64,000 nucleotides of DNA from Sipunculus nudus (lineage: Eukaryota > Annelida > Sipuncula > Golfingiida > Sipunculidae). The first letter of the stretch is position 1. The number at the start of each line of letters is the position of its first letter. Below, in pieces: positions 12,647 through 25,739 of the stretch. A model generated the notes under the pieces. That model was not told the origin of the DNA, did no database searches, and was given only the letters and a program-made list of their open reading frames with translations. The stretch is from positions 15,858,241 through 15,922,240 of the forward strand of contig CM049318.1 of assembly GCA_026874595.1 (NCBI GenBank). Direction: 5' to 3'. The translations under genes were made by a program, and so were the position numbers.

Positions 12647-14071
12647 ATTTATGTACAGACATAATAAAGTGCCTGTCAGGTGCCCATCGATTGAGTTTTT
12701 ACAGGTTTTTAAATATTTACTCGTGAACCATGGGTAATGAACTCGGAAGATTAATGTGGCAGTCGTTATGGTTCACAACTGTTGTTATTATGTTTATATT
12801 TATAGAAGGACAGGAATATTTAACTCTTTTTATATTTAACTCTTTATTTTATAGACGGTCACTGTAGTGCCTACTGAATTCCCTCATTTCTAAATCGTCT
12901 CGGCGGTTAAATATATTGCATTTTTTACTTCTAAATATTGCTATTCGCCTCAGGAAGGGCTTCTTTATAATTACTGTTAAACTGCTGTGTGGGGATTGAG
13001 CAAATCTTTATAATGATATTAACTGTTATGTAAATATGAATATATAATTTCGAAACTATATGTCGAAATGGCCTTAGTATAAAATAGAAAATGGGATAAT
13101 CCTGAACGGCAGCCATAAGCCGTTATTATTGTCCGGCAGCCAGACCTTATTTTAGTTTCTTTGTTTTCATTCATTATGGAAGTTTGTCTAAATATCTGGT
13201 GTGATAATATTTTGATTTGAATCGCAATTTGATACACAAGAGATGGGTTTTTCTTTGCTAAAAAAAGAATTGACATGATTGACAAACGAATCTGATGTAA
13301 CTGCATGGTTGCCATCATTTTGATTCCTGATATAAATTTTGATAGCACACATTATTTTGAAGAGATCAAATAAGATCAACTTTAACGGCAAATGTTTATG
13401 TTTAAGATTCTTAATCTAAAGATAATGCATCATACAAAATGAAGTATCGTACTCTAAAAAAATCCAAGAGAGCTGACTGGCAGTAAGTTTCAAACTTTAT
13501 AGCACAGAGCCCCAACATCATATCAAATATGAAATATGAAGGCTAAGATCGCAGGTTGCCACTATGGTTGCTATGTATGATGTATGATGGATCTTAAATT
13601 TTATAGAACAAATCTTCTTGTTGGAGTCTTTTGAATCAGCAAAACCTCAGGGACTTAAGAAAATGTGCAGAATTGATAATAACAGAAAGAAAGACACACA
13701 AGCAGACAAACAGTACCTACCTTAGGACCTCAAGGCTTTAATTAATCATGACATTGGGGATAAGTTGTGTATATCTTCTGACTTTGGAGCAATCATTTTT
13801 GAATGGCGAAAGTAGTTTGACATAGGTGGAGCCAGCAAAAGTAAATGTTTGCTTATTGATCTCATGATCGATATGTCGGCAATTTTGCTTTTCGGACAGC
13901 TAGAGCTATTCCTGAGAAATCTTTTATATATGTTATTAACAAAAAGATTCTTTACTTCGGCGGTGCTAAACTGTATTCTCGAAGGATATAGGAATATTCT
14001 GTTTATACCTTTGTGTAATGACATTTCTAAATGTTCGATTTTATACACCGACACAAACAAGAAAAGTATAT
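12647..14071. other. Intergenic, no gene recognised
   Basis: AT-rich DNA between the LTR-like segment and the 14.1 kb element. Overlapping short open frames on both strands around 13.0-13.4 and 13.85-14.1 kb have no splice context or motifs. I see nothing convincing. Confidence 0.4.
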
Positions 14072-14504
14072 TGTTACGGGATGATATAAATGCGGCCTGA
14101 ACTGTCTCGCTAGTTAAGCTTGCTTTGCTAGCGAAGCGGTTGGTACGCCGGACTTGTTCGCCACCAACATTGGTTCGAATCCGGGATCGGCCCGATGTTT
14201 TCCCCTTGAGCAATATGTCTTCGTAACAAAATGGGGGCTCATCTAATGTAACGGTTAACTTTGTGGCCCACGGAATAGGCTCACCAAAGTGTGACTCCTG
14301 GGATAATTAGTCTTGTTCTGATAGCAGAACGCTCTTAAGAGAGGGGGTGTTACGGGGTGACAAAAAAGCGGACCGAACCGTCTCGCTACCGAAGCTTGCT
14401 TTGCTAGCGAAGCGGTTGGTACGCCGGATTTGTGCGCCACCAACATGGGTTCGAATCCGGGATCGGCCCGATGTTTTCCCATGGAGCAATATGTCTTCGT
14501 AACA
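14072..14504. mobile_element. TRIM-like element with tRNA-like sequence in both terminal repeats
   Basis: Two direct 157 bp repeats (14072-14228 and 14348-14504) flank a 119 bp interior. Both start TGTTACGGG and end TTCGTAACA. By hand count they differ at about 15 positions. A purine run (AAGAGAGGGGGTG) abuts the second repeat like a polypurine tract, and ATAT flanks both outer ends as a 4 bp target duplication. Each repeat carries a perfect A box (TAGCGAAGCGG at 14129 and 14405) and B box (GGTTCGAATCC at 14172 and 14448), 43 bases apart start to start. The structure fits a terminal-repeat retrotransposon in miniature whose LTR holds a pol III promoter. The alternative is two tRNA-derived SINEs in tandem. 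Confidence 0.6.
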
Positions 14505-14989
14505 ATATTAATTGAATTCACGTCTCCTGAGCAAATTCCTAATGCAAAATGTTGATGGCACAATTGAGGAAACCATGGGAAAAGAATCTTATCATGGTGA
14601 ATCGTACATATATGTGCCAAGATAAGGATATATGTAATTGACGTAAATTAAAATGGAAGCTAGAATCTGTGAAAGGACAACTGCAAATGCCCATAAATAT
14701 TTGGACAAAGTATAATGTCCTGTCATATTCATATATGTTCTGCTTAATATTTTTTATATAAAGAAACCTAGTTTAGATTAACATAAATCAACATTAACAA
14801 AGTAGCTTTTCTGTTTTTCAGCTTTGCTTGAAAGTCAAGATATCGTTCGCTTTGACTGGAGGACGAGGGAATATGACAGGTGTGTCGATGAAACATTTTC
14901 TGTCATGATAGGATCAGTGAGTGACACCTCTGTTTTGCAACTATAAAAACAATTCATCGATACGTTCACCATATCGTCAAATATGAAGC
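14505..14989. other. Intergenic, nothing seen
   Basis: AT-rich DNA between the terminal-repeat element and the second duplication block. A homologue of the glycosyltransferase exon at 670-1591 would be expected about here if the whole unit had been duplicated, but none is visible. Confidence 0.45.
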
Positions 14990-15486
14990 TTAAAAAATCA
15001 GATACATCTGATTAAACATCAATGCATGAGGTGTCTTTCATCCAAAAGAAAAAAAATCAGAGCCGGTTGACAAGAACCGGAAGTATTAAACACAAAAGTA
15101 TCCACAGAACTTAAATATTTCCTTTCTGAATTGAAAGGACGCCTTGAATTCGCTTTTTCAACATAAAGTAGAATATCTGTATATTATTGGGACATGTTTA
15201 TAAAGTTTTATTATTATGAAACGCCTTAACGACAATGAACAATAATTAATCTTCTTTTGTATTTCTGTAACCTGCCCTTAAGACGTTAAACTTTTAGCTA
15301 CATATAAAAAGCTGAATTATAGACATTCTGATGGCAGTGTAAGGATATTCTACCTCCAAATAATGCCACCAACAAGCAATGGAGATACGGTGGATATAGA
15401 TAAAAATAAGTTTAAAATATAAAAAAAGTGAACATAAAAGTACAGAAGATAACGTAATATCAGTGAAGAGTCTGCGATACCCTGAC

Positions 15487-15540
15487 CTGATAAACAACGC
15501 TGAAAGTCATCAGAATCAAGACTTTAACAATGCGGCCAAA
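15487..15540 (-). other. Duplicate of the candidate optional exon
   Basis: On the minus strand it ends GTTGTTTATCAG followed by GTCAGG, matching the exon end at 2331. The translation GRIVKVLILMTFSVVYQ is hydrophobic and aligns with GRLALSLITINVVYQ of copy 1. The 5' boundary is not clear. It is an orphan here, with no downstream coding exon found in this unit. Confidence 0.3.
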
Positions 15541-16444
15541 ATGCAAATAGCAAAAAAGGAAAATTACAAAAAGGAGTAACTCTAAGATACAGAAGTAGCA
15601 GTATTTAGCTTTCTTATAAGTTCTAGACCCCCACAAGGATATTAATTGCATCTTAATGACAGAGAGATAAATAAGCGTTGTGGCATTATGTGACCTTTAT
15701 TATATACTTCATACATTCACTCTCACAACATAAAATAAAACTAGATGTGACTGAACGTATCAGTGACCCTTCATTAAGGTTTTTTAAGTGTTATATTAGG
15801 TCATTTTTTATCATTAACCATTTTAACGCTTGTCACTGCACCAAATAAAATACTCTACAAACTTCCATGGAAAAATCATTGTGAATTTTCAGAATACATA
15901 TTGTCAGATACGATTTATACTGCAGGTAGTAACATATGACAACACAAAATTTGAAGACATAGTTGGAGGTTTCCCTTGACTAAAGGCGTTCAGTTGATTT
16001 TCTGATTCATGCTCGTATTTCTCTATAGTGTCTGCGAAAACAAGTATAATAGACCTGCGACATGGAGGGGTTTCATGGGGTCCAACCCCAACCCATAGCA
16101 AGGTATAACATATCAAAACCTAATTTTATCAGTGATGAACTCATCTACTTCCAGCGAAATATGTTGTGGTCTCAGGAAAGTATTTCCTCCTGTATTTATA
16201 GTCATGTCTTCATGGTAAACATTGTGAGTCATAATGGTGTAATATGTTTTCTAACTAAACATATTAACTAACAGCATAAATAACTATAACTCTGTTGTTG
16301 CTTGTACATATAGAAAAATGAAACACAATCCAACTGTGGCATTGTGGGTATGGCTGTTAATACTTTTTTATTATTATGCTATGGCATCCTTTAAATGTTT
16401 TCAGTTCTGCATTTAAATGAAAATGCATATTTATCTTATTATAT

Positions 16445-16487
<43 letters not shown>

Positions 16488-17743
16488 TTTTATTAATTGA
16501 TAATAATGATAAATAATACAATTAACTATTAATACAAACAATGAAGCGCAAAATTGTGAAAATGCTTATATTTCAAATGACTGGAAAAAAAATGAAATTA
16601 ACTAAAAGTAGACAAACTGTAAATAAAAAGCCTCACAAAAATTGGTAAATTAATAGGAATCTTATATGTTGATACATTTAACCACTTCTTCATTACTTTA
16701 TTTGTTTAATAAATAACTTAAACAACAAATTTATTTTTAATGAACTAAGTAAATAGTATATGAACATTTGCTTTACATCAAAGTAGTAGTATTTACCTTA
16801 TGAACATGTTTACGATTCCATCCCGCACGAACATGGAATGTTTATCGAAGAGCGAAATCGCTCTCTTTAATATACCATCTAGTCCAGGAGGTCGGTTACA
16901 AAACACCTATCCAGACAAAAAAGGAGGATTTGCTGGATTTTCCTTCATTATATAGTGTTAAGCCAACAAAACGGTGAATAAAACTGGAACAGGAGAGTTT
17001 CAACGATAAGTGCATTAATAATTAGTTATATGTGCCCTTCCTGGTCTTCAAAAGATCCGTAGTGTGGACTTAGGTCAACGGGGTGGTAGTAGGTTGTCAC
17101 TCCCACCTCGATTCCTACAAATAGTAGTCATATATTGACAGCAGCCAATTAAAACTCGCGTTACGGTGACTTAAAAATTCGAAAATTCTTAATTAGGGCG
17201 AGCATTCAAATTTATCGATTTAAACTGTACGTGAATCTGAGAATATCTAGATCCAGATTGTTTAGAGAACAATATACCCGAACATCCAAACAGTATTTGT
17301 AGTTGATAGAGAAAAAGACAGAACATAGGTTTACTGTCCCTTATTTGACATCTGGCTAGTTGTCTTTGATTTAATGTTGTTATACTGATTCCCTTAAAGA
17401 ACAAAGATGTTTAGAGAGGAAAAGAAATATATATGTAAACATTTTTGTGCCGGACAGAAAAAAAATTAAAAAGTTTAAGGTAACCTCTTTCTCTAGGGCA
17501 TACGTTTTGCGCCATTGTCACGATAATTCGGAGACTTGAAATTTCGATTTGCTTAAAAATACACAGACGGTTCCAGCAATCCTAGGTCAAAAGGAAAAAA
17601 TGACTGAATACTGCTAAATGTGTGTCATAGGTCACATATGTCGGTTTTACATTCAGTTGTATTGTGCCAGGTAAAATTTAATTAATTTGAATATAAAAGA
17701 AGACCTTAAGGCCCTAAATTTGGTTTAAGTTAAGCGAAAAATA

Positions 17744-17793
<50 letters not shown>

Positions 17794-17846
17794 ATATTTA
17801 CATAATCAGATGCCCCATTCTAGCATAAAGAAACATTGTAACTCAC

Positions 17847-17868
17847 CATAGTCTATCAAAGACGCCAT
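17847..17868 (-). other. Duplicate of the candidate first coding exon
   Basis: On the minus strand ATGGCGTCTTTGATAGACTATG runs to a donor GTGAGT, the same 22-base design as 5085-5106. The ATG, exon length and donor are conserved, and the changed bases alter only the end (MASLIDY versus MASLIVH). Confidence 0.4.
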
Positions 17869-20088
17869 CCTGAATCATATAACCTCTCCTAATGCCTTTC
17901 GTTAGACTAACGCCATACATTTAGCACTTGTACTCTGTCAATCATTTCCAGGGGGAAAATAGGTCATAAGCTGTCTAAAAACAGATAGGTTGTTGCAGTG
18001 TTGTAACATATTCATATGTAAAGATAGCACGTGATCCAGTGGAAAGTTTAAAAAAGTTCAGAGGCACCTCCCATGAACAGGATATGAATATAAACAGGTA
18101 AACATTAAATGTCTAAGGTTAATTATATTTTTCTCTTTGCCGGGATAGCAGTTTGCTTGCCATTACGCTGACTGTGGATGTTAGACCCAGAGCCGTTTCC
18201 GTGATAAAATCGTAGTACAAATCAGGAGTGTTCAATTTTTCAGCCATCAATTGATCACCATAAATTTATCACTGATCACATAAATATGAACACAGTCAAA
18301 AAATGTACACAATCCATTTGATTATGAATATGTAATGAGCACTGGCAAAATATTACAATAAAGGTTTTGCTGATATAAGATAATGGAGAAAAGTTTTTAA
18401 AGACTATGCAGTGATATTGATTTAACAACATAAAATTACAAACAGTGCTCAGTAATGCTTAATAGTAAAAGTTTAAATATGTGATGTGTTCCTTACTAAA
18501 TAAAACAAAAACATATGTCGAGGTATTGGCATCTTAGGCTCCCTGGGGATGTATAAAAAAATCTCAAAAATTCAAGTTCACGGCTTTGCGTAATCACTAT
18601 CATTCCCAAGCTAATGTCTCTTTAAATCATTGTATAAACATACACTTTTTGTTACTTTGATTAAACAAACAAATATGTTTTCTTATATGTATTTGGAGCT
18701 AACTGGCATGCTTACTATCCTTGACAAAATATTACTATATTAAAAAGAATCTACATATTGGGTAATATTTTTTTTTATCTTAGTCATTGTCTAATTGCTC
18801 ACATGCAAGATCATGCGTTATTATCCCACTGATAATGCAGATTTTTAAAATGAATTATAAAATGAACTCGCATATAAATGACAATATGCGATCTGTATTA
18901 TAAACTTATGTACCATTTCACAATAGAACAAAAGTTAAAAACTGCGGAAATATTTTAAGCCTGACCACAACACTTCAGACTTTAATGATTTATTGCTCCA
19001 TGGAATACTACTAAAATACAAGAAAATACGTATGTACCCTTCAGTGTATAATTCTCCAGCCTTTTGCGACTAAAATAATACAATGAATCTAGCTATAAAA
19101 TTGCTAAATGTGCCATACATGTTAAATCCTTATGAATTCATGTGATAGATTTCCGTAATGTGTCGTTCCTCAGAATATGAATATATATTGACAAAAACAT
19201 AAGTGATACAGGACACCCAGATATCCTATTCTAATTTCAACGAAAACTGTAACAACCAGACACAACCGCCATTTTCTTCCTATATGTCCTTACTCGTGTG
19301 TTCCTTGAAAGTGGTCAGTAATAAAATTGCTGGATCTACTTAAGTTTGCTTGGATTACCAGGGGCCGTTTAGGTTATCTGCCCGTCAACCCAAGCATATG
19401 TTTATATCGGTGCGTGAACTGATCAAATATAACAAAAGTGAAAGGAAAATCGATAGGCTAAAGGTTGGATTGATAAGGAATGTAGTGTAACAATGCCATC
19501 TTAGTAATAAGGGTTTATAAAAAGTTTGTTAAGACATGACATTAGACGTTAAACATTAAATTATCAAGGGAAATGATGTATTGTGGGATTGTTAGAGAAT
19601 AGAGAAGACATCAGCATATCATAATAGATCTTATTATATGAATATGAGGCTTATATGAATAACGTTTATAAAAAAGAAAGCCATATCTAGAATAATCATA
19701 TCAATTTTATCCTGCAGATGTGATAACGGTTTTCATGTTGACGGTACTTTATTCAAATGTATTTTTCGAAAACGCATACCTTCCGACATATGAAACTCTT
19801 CTTCGAAACTTTGTTAATCAAAAAACTGAGTCACAAAATTAAGGTGCACTTTATTGTGTTTCTTTTGCTACGTTACTTATATCAGTAACTTGAGCCAGAG
19901 CAATGTCCTTTCCCCAGGCCAGTATAATGCTGGGTAGAAAAAAGGTTATTCTTAATCATTCAGACATGAATTACAGCTCTTAGCTCTCTTTTTTCCATTT
20001 CATGAATGATAACAACACCGCGAATTACCATGCGGATCACAATTGGTCATATGTGATGATTAATGTAAATGATCTTTTTGGTTTTACG

Positions 20089-20171
<83 letters not shown>

Positions 20172-21619
20172 ATAAGGTGAAAGTGTATAATCCAACAGGG
20201 AGAAATTTGTTTGAAACCTCACAACTTTACAAACTTGGGACAATTCTGAAGTAAAGAATTTGTTACAAGTAGAGTCAAAGAACTTGCAGTGTTCAGCATT
20301 TAAATTATAAGAGAGTTTCTAGTAGTAATTGGTTGCATTATCATATCACACATCAGATTTTACACAATATGTTTTACATTAGACTGATGTATGGCTACAA
20401 GTGTGTGAATCTTTGCTTTAAGACCTTAATCTTTTACACTAAGGGCACTTTTCTTCCACAACACACCCTCTGAAATTTCTTCCCCTACGTCTCTGATGGA
20501 GATCGCTGTTATCATAAACCTATACAGTGTTGAAACTTATTCCGCATTCGCACTGAATCCCTGAATCCTCGGAGGTCTTGGGAGAACAAATAAGAGAATT
20601 GACAGTTTTTTTTAAAGAGACAACCATATGGGGGGGGGGGGGGAGTAGAACTGTGTAGGTGGCGCCATCTTTCACCATGAACGGGGAACGTTTTCTTAAA
20701 GATCACAGCAGATAACAGGGAATTCTTTGCACATTTTATATATTGATTGGAGTGATTGCATTACGTTTCGTCCAAAAGTGGATAAATTATGGTTAAGTCT
20801 CACAGAGTGTAACTTTTCTTTATGAAGAAATATGCATGTGTGTAACATTTTATCATTCAAAACAATATTTTCGTTCATGATTTGTGAACATTGAGAAAAT
20901 CTAACATCCAAGTGTTCTTTGCCTCTGAGTGTATAGACCCCTTATCGTGTCTGGTTGCAGTGTCAAGACCTGATGCGAGCTCAATCGAAGTTGTGAACAA
21001 CATACAGAGGTTAGTATTTAGTACACCTCATTAATCGGCACATAAGCAGGAGGAAGTATGCAGTACTGCCATGTCATGTCGTCCGAAACCCTAATAGGAA
21101 ATTGCAGATGTACATACTATAGCAATGCTAGCATTTAAAATACCAACATTAAACGTAGCTAGCATTAAATGTATACTGAAATCCAGGGAAATAGAACTAT
21201 AAACACTTAGGACTTTAAGCTAAATAAAATAAAAACTTTCAAGATTGCACAATTACAACCTATTGTTGCACTATTACCAAAACGTTCTTACATCTGCCAT
21301 ACTCCCCCGAATATTCTAAGGACATTTATCCGCATTTATCCGTCACAATGCCTAAAGTTATATCGCTCACCGAGGACCGCACTGTAAGGCTCTATGAGGA
21401 TGCAAATATTTTAGTCATTGTTGACAGCTTCTCATGGCATATGCTGTCACTTGACACGTTCCATACCAGTCGTTTTAGCATACTTGTTAACAAAACCTAC
21501 CAAGTGCGAGTCCAATTACATTTTAACTCAGCATATTGGTATATGCTTCTGCATGTTTGTTGGGTTTATGAACGACCGCATGCAAAAAAGGCTCGCACTA
21601 CTCTTATTTAATAATAGGT

Positions 21620-22440
21620 CGAATTTTGCTCCCACGTTGTTTCCACTCATGCCGTAGAAAAAAAAACCATAACGAAGAATACAAACATAGGTAAATTTGT
21701 TATTTCACACTGCCATGCAGTGCTGCGCGTCCTGACGTTGTTTCTGCTACTGTATAAACCACTTTTAATTTGCTTATTTTTGTTCAGAAACCATTAAGAT
21801 AGTCACAATATGGCATACTTTAAGGCTCTGCATAAAAATGATAACCATTTTGCGTAAACTGACAATCAACTGACGAGTATCACGCTGTTTCGAAACGAGC
21901 AGAACAACACGTGTAAATATCCTGACACGTGGCTCTGTTGTTTCGCGCGGTGTATACGGGACGATGACGTTAGCCTTTCTGTAAAAAAACAACTACGCAT
22001 GTAGAACAACGGTTGTTATTGCGTGAGTTATGTTGTGAACACACACACAGGAACGGGAAAAAGCTTATACCATCCCGGCAGAGGCAAAAAAAATTTTCTC
22101 GGGAAACCTGGAAATATCATCTAAAAAATCTCAATATGGATCTTAAAATAATCCCAACAATGCCTACATGACGATAGAGGATGTATAATTTGACGGTGTC
22201 ACAAATTCTATACTGAGCAAACTCCAAGGTCATCTTATTGTCAGAGTTCATTTTACGGTGTTTTTTTACACGCATACACACACGATTTTTTTTCCACAAG
22301 ATTACAATATAAAACGAACAGGAATTACACTGCTATCATGTTTAATGTGGTCTAACTAATATTGCTGTTTCCACTTGCATTGCAGATATACACATGCTAT
22401 TGTTTTCGTTATAATGGCTCTGTGTGAAAAAATAAATAAA
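21620..22440. other. Intergenic, nothing recognised
   Basis: AT-rich DNA with a few short purine or pyrimidine runs. The GC-richer patch near 21900-21970 has no recognisable motif. Confidence 0.4.
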
Positions 22441-23330
22441 TAAAAAAGCTTCATTCAATCCCTTTCCATGAATTAATTGAAACATAAGTTTTCTTGATAT
22501 TTCAGACTCAGTCAGTTCAGTGCAGCATTTATAATGATGGTAAATTTATAATTTGTTTAATAAAAAGGGAAAATATTCTAGACGTTTGTGTTCACCAATG
22601 TTATCGATATTTTACGACCCTTTTGGTATTATTTATTTGGATACAGTAAATATTTTGTTTTGTTTTGTTACTTCTGCTGTAAAATATAGAGATCGCTAAT
22701 GCTGAAACAATAATCAGTATTTTATTTTACTATGCTAAAATCAGTAGTTTAGCAAGTCTTGCATACACAGTCTATGTCTCGCAGCCATACAGCAGGCAAG
22801 TTATGTCTTGTAGACCTGGATCATGGTTTCAAGATGGATGCCTCTCCGCTCCCAGACGTTTGAGTGGAGTCTACCGAAAGCAATGTGGCTTTTGATACAA
22901 TGTTCTTGACCTCGTCATCGTTGTTTGCTGTCCTGAATAATTTGCTCCCCAGATACTAGTTTGTGAATTTGTCTACCACGTAAAGATTTGATCCATGCAC
23001 CATGTTGAAGGGTTCGCTATATTACTTTCCTGGTGCTGGTTGGTGTATCACTTCAGTCTTCTTTATGCTGGTGGTAAGCCCGAAGTTATTACATGCACGG
23101 GAAAACTGATCCATGTTGTGCTGCATTTCTGATTCTGAAGATACATTCAGTGTGCAATGACTGCATGTTAAACACCATGTTTAAATTACAGTTGGCCTCC
23201 GCCTTTCTGTGTGGTCTCTTGTACTTAAGGAGAAGTAATCAGTAACAATAACATCAACGTGTCACAGCTGCTGTAGGGGGTTTCCAAACAAAGTCCCTTT
23301 CTTGAATCGTTCTATTTATAGCGGATCCAC
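22440..23330. repeat. Duplicated block D1, copy 1 (partner 41350-42215)
   Basis: Two flanks match the later block: 22450-22700 with 41350-41590, and 23150-23310 with 42075-42210. The matches share GACTCAGT(C/T)AGTT(C/G)AGTGCAGCATT, CTAGACGTTTGTGT and CACCATGTTTAA. The centre differs: here it carries a LINE remnant, while the partner carries other sequence and a TA run. Confidence 0.65.
22735..23170 (-). mobile_element. Decayed LINE reverse-transcriptase remnant
   Basis: Translation of the minus strand in shifting frames gives pieces typical of the C-terminal part of an invertebrate non-LTR reverse transcriptase. These are NNFGLTTSIKKTEV, a VVDKFT..YLGS-like segment, AFGRLHSNVWERRGI and CLLYGCET. 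Stops and frameshifts interrupt it, so it is dead. The clade is not assigned. Confidence 0.7.
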
Positions 23331-23338
23331 GTCAGGGA

Positions 23339-23370
<32 letters not shown>

Positions 23371-23399
23371 TATAAAACAGATTTTTGTCCATGCTAAGC

Positions 23400-25420
23400 C
23401 CTTTGAATTACGTCGCAGTAAAAAAAGTCACACGGCCACAATTTTGTAGCAATTGATCTAAAAAATTACAGAGTTAATTGAAAAAACAAAAGTCCTGAAG
23501 CGTATTGTTATTGGTCAATAAAGGTCAATTATCAAAGGTCAAGGTCATAAAAAACTATGAAATTTTATATATTTTTCGTGATAACGGTGTGAATATTAGA
23601 CCTATCTTTACAAATTTAGACTCATTTTCTTCCTCTGAGTCTTGGCCACATCTCTCAAACCGTAAAACTTACCTGCATAAAGTTTAGCTCATCTAAATCG
23701 GCTTCTGTGGCCTAGGGGTAGAGCGCAGGACTGAAAGCCGGGAGATCGTCAGTTCGGATCTCAGCCGAGATTTTTCACGTTCGGCCCCCATCCAGGGTGA
23801 GCGCTCTGCAGGCTTAATGGGAGACTGTGACCATCAGCCGTGATTCACTCACTAACGAATGGGCCTTTCGGGGAGTTCCTCGGTGTTATGACCCAATCAT
23901 GGGGATGACACACACCCAGGTCCCCCAGGAATGGTATACCGAACCTTGTTGAGGCCAGGAAAATCAGATATAACCCCTGTCACGTAGTCCGAAACCGGAA
24001 CGGAACTCTGCAGAGTACATATACTTAGTTAAGCAAAAGCATTAAATATGGAGCCGGTTACCTCCACTAAAAAAAATCTTGAAAAATAAGTTTAGCTAAT
24101 CTTATTTCTCTTCACTTTTTCCATAAACTTATTTTTTCATCTGTTATCTCAGACGTGTCACTTTGTCAGTATGTCTGGCTATTACATGTGGTCCTTAAGT
24201 TCGCCTGTTTGTTGGTTCTTGCATTTTACAGTTAGCAAACTTCAGGCCACAGTTTTGCAGGACTCCTTTTGAAACTGGTACATCTTATGTCTTATACTAG
24301 TATCTTGAAAGTGAATTTTCATTTTTTGGAAAATAGACGATAGGGGGCGCTGCACTTGAAATACTACAACATTTAAGGTATACACCTTACCTGCATAAAC
24401 AATAGCTCATTTTGTTTCTCTTCACCTTCTGCATAAGATAAATTAGTCATCTGTAATCTCAGATGTCACACTTTGTCAGTATGTCTGTCTGTTTGTCAGT
24501 TGTCCTCCATTTCGGCTGCTCGCTGGTTCTTGCGTCAGACAAATAGCATTTTGAAGGCTGCAGTTTTCTCATGAAACTAGAACAACGTATCTCTTACACT
24601 ATTATCTCGAAAGTGATTTTTCGTTTAAGGGAAAGAGACGCTAGGGGGCGCTGCACTCAAAACATTTTAACATATCATTTTTTGGCCATATTTCCAAAAG
24701 TATTAACCTTATCTACGTAAATTATAACTCTATGGTCTTCTATGCTTTCTCCAAGAGATGGATTGGTCAGCTGTTATCTGTGATATATCAGGGTGTCAGT
24801 TTGTCCGTCTGTTTGTTAGTTATATTCCTCCCTGTTTTTTTCTTTCGTGTGACATATAGCATTCCAAATCAGTCCCTCTGAATGTTATACCGGTGATAGA
24901 ACCCATAAAGGTCTAGACGTTTCATGCCTTTTAATGGTCATAGGTCAAGGTCAACATCATAAAACATTTACAAAATCGTTTTTTCTTCATATCTTTTGAA
25001 TTTTTTTCGTAGCCGCATAAACTGTAATTCATTTTACTCGAATACTTTTTTCATTTTGCAGTAACCATGGTTACATATTTTTTTTCAGGAAAGTTCGTGA
25101 TATTATAAAATATGGAGTCTGATTTTTTCTAACAATTTTCAAGGGTCAAGGTCATAAAAAAAACAAAATATTATTTTGCTCCTAACTTCGTCAAGAATTG
25201 TCCTATCTACTCAAACTGTAGCTTATTTGATTTGTCTCTGCGTTTCCCACTCTGAGGACTGGTCAAGTGGCATCCAGGTTGTGTCAGTCTGTCAGTATGT
25301 CTCTCTGTTCGTCTTTTGTTGTCCATTTCTCCCGCCTGCTTGTCCTTAAGTCTGACATACGTCATTCTGCAGTCCACATTTTTTAGCAATTAACCTGTTT
25401 CCCCATAGATCTTTAAGTAC
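23400..25420 (-). repeat. Tandem repeat of about 300 bp, inverted copies of the intron repeat in gene A
   Basis: The units contain GTCAGTATGTCTGTCTGTTTGTCAGT and TAGGGGGCGCTGCAC (24352 and 24652, 300 apart), plus AAGGTCAAGGTCATAAAA. These are reverse complements of features of the 28.95-30.95 kb array. The SINE at 23.7 kb is inserted in one unit. The array is non-coding and diverged. Confidence 0.65.
23690..24087 (+). mobile_element. tRNA-derived SINE with target-site duplication
   Basis: The head (23700-23770) reads like a tRNA: TGGCCTAGGGGTAGAGCG as A box, ACTGAAAG as anticodon-loop-like sequence, and AGTTCGGATCTC as a degenerate B box. A body of about 300 bases without coding capacity follows, ending in an A-rich tail. 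The flanking repeat AAGTTTAGCT at 23680-23689 and 24088-24097 fits a target-site duplication. The acceptor stem does not pair, so it is not a working tRNA gene. Confidence 0.7.
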
Positions 25421-25739
25421 GCCCGGCATTTTAACATGACTAGTTAGGGCAAAGGTGACGTTTTCAATAAATATAATGTAGTCCTTTGATGAATGGGCTG
25501 GATTTTTTGGGCGAAAAGTCCACCCCTGTCTCACGATATTATTTAAGGATTATTTACAGATGTGGTAAATTTTCGAATTATTGTCTTTTTCTTCATTCAG
25601 TAATATAAATTTGTCCCAGGACTGTGATAATATATATAGATATACATATATATACACATACATGTGTGTGTGTATGAGAGACGAGGTTAAGGTAAAGGCT
25701 AGACTTTTATCAAGTAGAAACGTTTGAATAGACAACGTA

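Larger units (their letters stand above)
14990..21620. repeat. Segmental duplication, copy 2 (partner 1900-8620)
   Basis: This is a diverged collinear copy of the 1.9-8.6 kb block. It keeps the candidate first exon (17847-17868) and a segment matching the optional exon (donor at 15486), but no glycosyltransferase exon follows. TA microsatellites inside (16448-16481, 17749-17806, 20093-20166) are not matched by equally long tracts in copy 1 and presumably expanded later. A G run lies at 20631-20643. No intact gene is evident. Confidence 0.7.

Noticed and set aside
21348-21657. Overlapping 79-87 codon plus-strand frames
   Set aside because: They lie in the duplicated block, but the frames are not conserved in the partner near 8.4 kb.
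23700-23771. Functional tRNA gene
   Set aside because: The acceptor stem does not pair, the B box is degenerate, and the unit continues into a SINE body with target duplications.
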